The notes beneath the pieces were generated by a model. The model was not told the origin of the DNA. It made no database searches and saw only the letters and a program-made list of their open reading frames with translations. Positions 59,951 to 64,000 of a stretch of 64,000 nucleotides of DNA are shown in pieces. A program made the translations under genes and the position numbers. Source of the DNA: Valencia hispanica (Eukaryota; Chordata; Actinopteri; Cyprinodontiformes; Valenciidae); NCBI GenBank assembly GCA_963556495.2, contig OY747722.1:22149001-22213000 (forward strand), read 5' to 3'. How positions within the stretch are numbered: position 1 is the first letter of the stretch; the number at the start of each line of letters is the position of its first letter.

Positions 59951-60862
59951 TCGAAAGTCTAAACCTACCTATTAAAGAGATATGTGAAATTCTGCTTCTG
60001 TCTGTAGTTCACATCCATTTTGAGGTCTTACAGACTCAGACAGGCACTATATTGCATGTAAATATCGGTTCGTGCACATGTGACACATAGAGGAACAACA
60101 TCTCTTGCTGCTTTATGGATTACCCTCTAAAAAACAGCTCCAAAACTGCCCTGCAACCTGTCTGCTTCAAGGCTGAGTGAAATTTGAAAGCTGAGGCTTT
60201 CACATGGCATTTGATGAAGAATAATTTCTTTCTTCCTTTTTATTCCTACCTTGTAGCAGTTTAAAGGGGCCTGAGCTGTCAGAAGAGATCCGTAAGGATT
60301 TACACTGAGGGACTGACAGGCTGGATGACGAGTTCTATGATATGGAGGTGAAGATGACCGAGAATGAGAACGAGGTACGCGTCTTTGTAATGGAAATTAA
60401 TAGAGGTTTAACTACATTCTCGTTTTCTCTTTTGAGCCTAACTATGCTTTTCTTTATCCGAAATACCAAGTAACCTAGCAACTCTTTGAAGATCAAATGC
60501 AATGCTCCCATACTAATCCTCCCTCCATGATTATATCTATTTACATCTGCAGCCACACCAAAGTGAAATTATGATCCCACACGTACTGTTTGAACTCTTC
60601 GGGAATCCCATAGATTGGCGTGAAAACCTGTGAGTCACGTCAAGTGGCATTTTGCAAGACTACTTGATCTACCCTAATCCATGAAGGAAATGGACGGCGA
60701 GTGTGCATTTTGAATGCCTCATATCACAGACTGCAAAAAGACCTGATGTTTATTTGCTTTTGTTTGTCCTCAGAATTTGAAAAAATCAAACCTGATAGAA
60801 GTTAAGAGGGCTAGAGATCAAACTACAGTATCAGAGGGAAAACAAACGGAATCTTCAATAAT
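59951..60862. other. Non-coding sequence, nothing recognised
   Basis: No repeat family or exon is supported. The 73-aa minus-strand frame at 60,335 has no domain. Confidence 0.4.
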
Positions 60863-61020
60863 GGCGTCGTGGTTGGTGTGGGCGCCCCATGTACAGAGGC
60901 GTCAGTCCTCGACGCAGTTGTCCCGAGTTCGAGTCCCGTGCTTCCACTTCTCTCTCCCCTTCTATGCTATGCCTTCTCAAACAAAGGCCACTACGGCCAC
61001 AAAACCTTTAAAAAGAAAAG
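60863..61020 (+). mobile_element. tRNA-derived SINE
   Basis: The head has a pol III B box GAGTTCGAGTCC at 60,925-60,936 and a GGTGTGGGCGCCCCATG region in the A-box position. It is followed by a C/T-rich spacer and a 3' end ACAAAGGCCACTACGGCC with an A-rich tail. The whole order matches an abundant fish tRNA-SINE. The arm pairing of a working tRNA is not preserved. Confidence 0.72.
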
Positions 61021-61666
61021 TTCCTAGATAATATGATGATTAAAAGACGCATATTGGTTCTAAAATTGACATGTTTAGGGAATTTTCCATGTCACCTGAA
61101 TGGCATGTTCTCTTGTCTTTCCCATTTTGAAGAGTGGTTAATAGAAATCATTTCACATTTGTACCTCAGGCAATCAAGAAGTCACAGATTGACAGCTAAA
61201 TTTAGGAGCTACAGTTGCAGACATTTTACAACCATGAAATCTAGAGCTTTAAAACCCCTTTTCTCTTGTGCTTATCAGATAGAACAACAGCACACTCATG
61301 GTTATGTAATCACCTCACTTTGACTTGGATTTTGCTTAATTTCAATCAATTTTGGACTTCTAGAGGTATTGTAGGTCAGGGGCCTTCCACAATAACACTA
61401 AAAATATCTAAGTCAAATTTTAAATATTAACTTTATTCTAATCTCCACCAGGGGCTGTCCAAGTATCACCCACCATTCACTCATTCATTATTCACCGGTG
61501 CTTAAATAAGGGTTACAGGACACAGAAGGGGCCCCACAACGTCATATTTTAGTCCACTGGAATAAAAGAAAATGGGTTATTTAAATAACATAGCAAGACA
61601 CTACAACAGTTTCTATTGCAAGTTATAATGAATTTGCAGATACATTTGAAACCAGAAATTTACATA
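61021..61666. other. Non-coding sequence, nothing recognised
   Basis: The 96-aa frame at 61,033 has no domain. The interval ends at the TA flanking the Tc1 element. Confidence 0.4.
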
Positions 61667-63271
61667 CAGTGGCTTCCAAAAGTATTCGGCCCCCTTGAAC
61701 TTTTCCAAATTTTGTCACATTCCAGCCACAAACATGAATCAATTTTAGTGGAATTCCACGTGAAAGACCAATACAAGGTGGTGTACACATGAGAAGTGGA
61801 ACGAAAATTATACATGAGTCCAAACATTTTTTACAAATAAATAAGTGAAAAGTGGGATGTGCGTAATTATTCAGCCCCCTGAGTCAATACTTTGTAGAAC
61901 CACCTTTTGCTGCAATTACAGCTGCCAGTCTTTTAGGGTATGTCTCTACCAGCTTTGCACATCTAGAGACTGAAATTCTTGCCCATTCTTCTTTGCAAAA
62001 CAGCTCCAACTCAGTCAGATGAGATGGACAGCGTTTGTGAACAGCAGTTTTCAGATCTTGCCACAGATTCTCGATTGGATTAGATCTGCACTGTGACTGG
62101 GCCATTCTAACACATGGATATGTTTTGTTTTAAACCATTCCATTGTTCCCCTGGCTTTATGTTTAGGGTCGCTGTCCTGCTGGAAGGTGAACCTCCGCCC
62201 CAGTCTCAAGTCTTTTGCAGACTCCAAGAGGTTTTCTTCCAAGATTGCCCTGTATTTGGCTCCATCCATCTTCCCATCAACTCTGACCAGCTTCCCTGTC
62301 CCTGCTGAAGAGAAGCACCCCCAGAGCATGATGCTGCCACCACCATATTTGACAGTGGGGATGGTGTGTTCAGAGTGATGTGCAGTGTTAGTTTTCCGAC
62401 ACACATAGCCTTTTGCATTTTGGCCAAAAAGTTCCATTTTGGTCTCATCTGACCAGAGCACCTTCTTCCACATGTGTGCTGTGTCCCCCACATGGCTTGT
62501 GGCAAACTGCAAACGGGACTTCTTATGGTTTTCCTTTAACAATGGCTTTCTTCTTGCCACTCTTCCATAAAGGCCAACTTTGTGCAGTGCACCACTAATA
62601 GTTGTCCTATGGACAGATTCCCCCACTTGAGCTGTAGATCTCTGCAGCTCATCCAGAGTCACCATGGGCCTCTTGGCTCCATTTCTGATCAGCGCTCTCC
62701 TTGTTCGGCCTGTGAGTTTAGGTGGACGGCCTTGTCTTGGTAGGTTTACAGTTGTGCCATACTGCTTCCATTTCTAAATGATCGCTTGAACAGCGCTCCG
62801 TGGGATGTTCAAGGCTTGGGAAATCTTTTTGTAGCCTAAGCCTGCTTTAAATTTCTCAGTAACTTCATCCCTGATCTGTCTGGTGTGTTCTTTGGACTTC
62901 ATGGTGTTGTTGCTCCCAACATTCTCTTAGACAACCTCTGAGGCCGTCACAGGGCAGCTGTATTTGTACTGACATTAGATTACTCACAGGTGCACTCTAT
63001 TTAGTCATTAGCACTCATCAGGCAATGTCTATGGGCAACTGACTGCACTCAGACCAAAGGGGGCTGACTAATTACCAACACCCCACTTTTCAGTTATTTA
63101 TTTGTAAAAAATGTTTGGAATCATGTATGATTTTCGTTCCACTTCTCACGTGTACACCCCTTTGTATTGGTCTTTCATGTGGAATTCCAATACAATTGAT
63201 TCATGTTTGTGGCTGTAATGTGACAAAATGTGGAAAAGTTCAAGGGGGCCGATTACTTTTGCAAGCCAATG
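61667..63271 (-). mobile_element. Nearly complete Tc1 element with IR/DR termini
   Basis: TA flanks both sides (61,665-61,666 and 63,272-63,273). Left CAGTGGCTTCCAAAAGTA and right inverse CATTGGCTTGCAAAAGTA begin inverted repeats of about 214 bp (61,667-61,880 and 63,058-63,271) with scattered mismatches. Each repeat carries an outer TATTCGGCCCCCTTGA-like and an inner ATTCAGCCCCCT direct motif about 190 bp apart, the IR/DR pattern of Sleeping Beauty-type elements, where transposase binds twice per end. The single gene inside is broken. Confidence 0.93.
61884..62902 (-). pseudogene. Tc1 transposase, one stop and one frameshift
   Basis: Tc1 transposases cut and paste at TA using a DD34E catalytic triad. 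From ATG at 62,902 the sequence reads MKSKEHTRQIRDEVTEKF, a paired-like helix-turn-helix, with a TAG at 62,774-62,776 inside it. A 204-codon frame (62,051-62,665) holds LWSDETK (first Asp), KYGGGSIMLWGCFSS, and FQQDSDPKH (second Asp). A frameshift near 62,090-62,110 destroys the usual SPDLNPIE junction. The last frame has SNPIENLWQDLK with the catalytic Glu and ends at AAKGGSTKY. Length without lesions is about 340 aa, the family norm. Confidence 0.93.
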
Positions 63272-63344
63272 TACACAGTAAAAAGAAACAACTTCTTTTT
63301 TTCCCCCTCATTGTCTTACTTTAAATCAGACTTTCTTGCTTCAG

Positions 63345-64000
63345 GTCAGTTTCATTTTTTTTTTTTTTCTAAATGCCAGAATAAAGAGCAGAAGAAACTT
63401 TTGAATATGTTTTGTTTACTTTATTTAAATTTTGAGGTTTACATACATTACCTTCATATTTTGGTAGCATTGCCTTTTAGACTGTTTCCCTTTTGGGTAT
63501 CCCTTCACAAGCTCCCCACAATAGTTTGGTAAATTTTTCGTCCATTCCTCCTGACAGAACTGTCTAAAGGCATTCTAGGGGACTGTGACTGCCACTACAA
63601 AAACGTATTGACCTTATTGGCCTTCAGCTATTTAGTAACTCATTTGGGGACATATTTATGTTCATGGTCTATTTCGAAGACCCATGTGTGCCCAAACTTT
63701 ATCTTACTGGCCGGTGTCTTTAGATGTTACTTCAGTATTTTCACAATATTTATTGCCACCTATTTTGTGAAGTGTGCCAGTCTAGCAGCAAAACACCCAC
63801 ACAATCCTATCAATCCTGTGCCTCACAGTTGAGATGGTGCTCGCAGACTTTTAAGGTTTCCACATTTCCTCCTAAGGTAACGATAGTTATTATGGCCAAA
63901 CACTTTAATTTTAGTCAAATCAAACGACAGTTACCATCACTAAAAATTAAGGTCTCTGTTCCCGAGTGTATTTGAAAAGTGTAATCTGACTTTTTTTGTT
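63345..64000 (-). mobile_element. Sleeping Beauty-type Tc1 relic, cut by window edge
   Basis: Plus-strand text is antisense of the salmonid-type Tc1 transposase: TTGGTAGCATTGCCTTTTAG, CCACAATAGTTTGGTAAATT, GTCTATTTCGAAGACCCATG and TCTTTAGATGTTACTTCAGT, then GGTAACGATAGTTATTATGG. Order and spacing are kept with gaps (a deletion near 63,570-63,640). The N-terminal half and the far inverted repeat lie beyond 64,000. Confidence 0.75.

Noticed and set aside
60925..60936. tRNA gene
   Set aside because: The B box is present, but the arms do not pair as a tRNA and the downstream sequence is that of a SINE.
62114..62598. Plus-strand frames of 61-64 aa
   Set aside because: They are shadows of the minus-strand Tc1 transposase.

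Overview
The window looks like a gene-poor stretch (intergenic or a very large intron) of a teleost fish nuclear genome. The evidence is the repeat set: many decayed Tc1/mariner elements of the fish type, L2-clade LINEs whose ORF1 carries an SGNH esterase, hAT and PIF/Harbinger non-autonomous elements, a tRNA-derived SINE, and long (TA)n microsatellites. I found no host protein-coding exon, rRNA, functional tRNA or CRISPR array. Almost every open frame is a transposon relic, an antisense frame of one, or a chance frame. The species cannot be named from the sequence alone; a percomorph is a guess.

Layout. 1-9.5 kb: three (TA)n tracts, a 760-bp hAT-like element inside one of them, a TTAA-flanked MITE, an L2 3' end, a short MITE, and unique sequence. 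9.5-12 kb: two Tc1 relics back to back in opposite orientation, one split by an L2 fragment. 13.4-16.5 kb: a 2.2-kb hAT-like element with a perfect 8-bp target duplication that has taken in a second copy of the (TA)n-associated element, then a second related terminus. 16.5-19.4 kb: two Tc1 relics and a small hAT MITE with a perfect 8-bp duplication. 19.4-24.9 kb: mostly unclassified. 24.9-27.8 kb: a decayed L2 (LINE C). 28.7-29.3 kb: a hAT element.

The centre (29.5-41.5 kb) is a nested transposon stack. LINE A (+) begins against a Tc1 relic. A 981-bp Harbinger element sits in its ORF1 (TSD TAA). A nearly full-length LINE B (-) is inserted in its ORF2 (TSD CATAAA). LINE B itself carries a 1.3-kb TTAA-flanked insertion. 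LINE A resumes at 40,119 and ends at 40,914.

41.5-64 kb: more Tc1 relics (one split by a LINE B-type L2 3' end with TSD ACTCATC), a 112-115 bp tandem repeat, a TTGG-type minisatellite beside a TTAGC-rich tract, a second MADF-exon Harbinger element (TSD TTA), a SINE, an almost complete Tc1 with about 214-bp inverted repeats (61,667-63,271), and a Sleeping Beauty-type transposase relic running off the right edge.

No gene set acts as a pathway here. The relationships are insertion order: Tc1 copies are mostly the oldest layer, L2 elements insert into them, and Harbinger and other DNA elements insert into the L2s. The coding capacity that remains recognisable is L2 ORF1 (esterase), L2 ORF2 (endonuclease and reverse transcriptase), the Tc1 transposase and the first exons of Harbinger MADF genes. 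All except the short first MADF exon are visibly disrupted.
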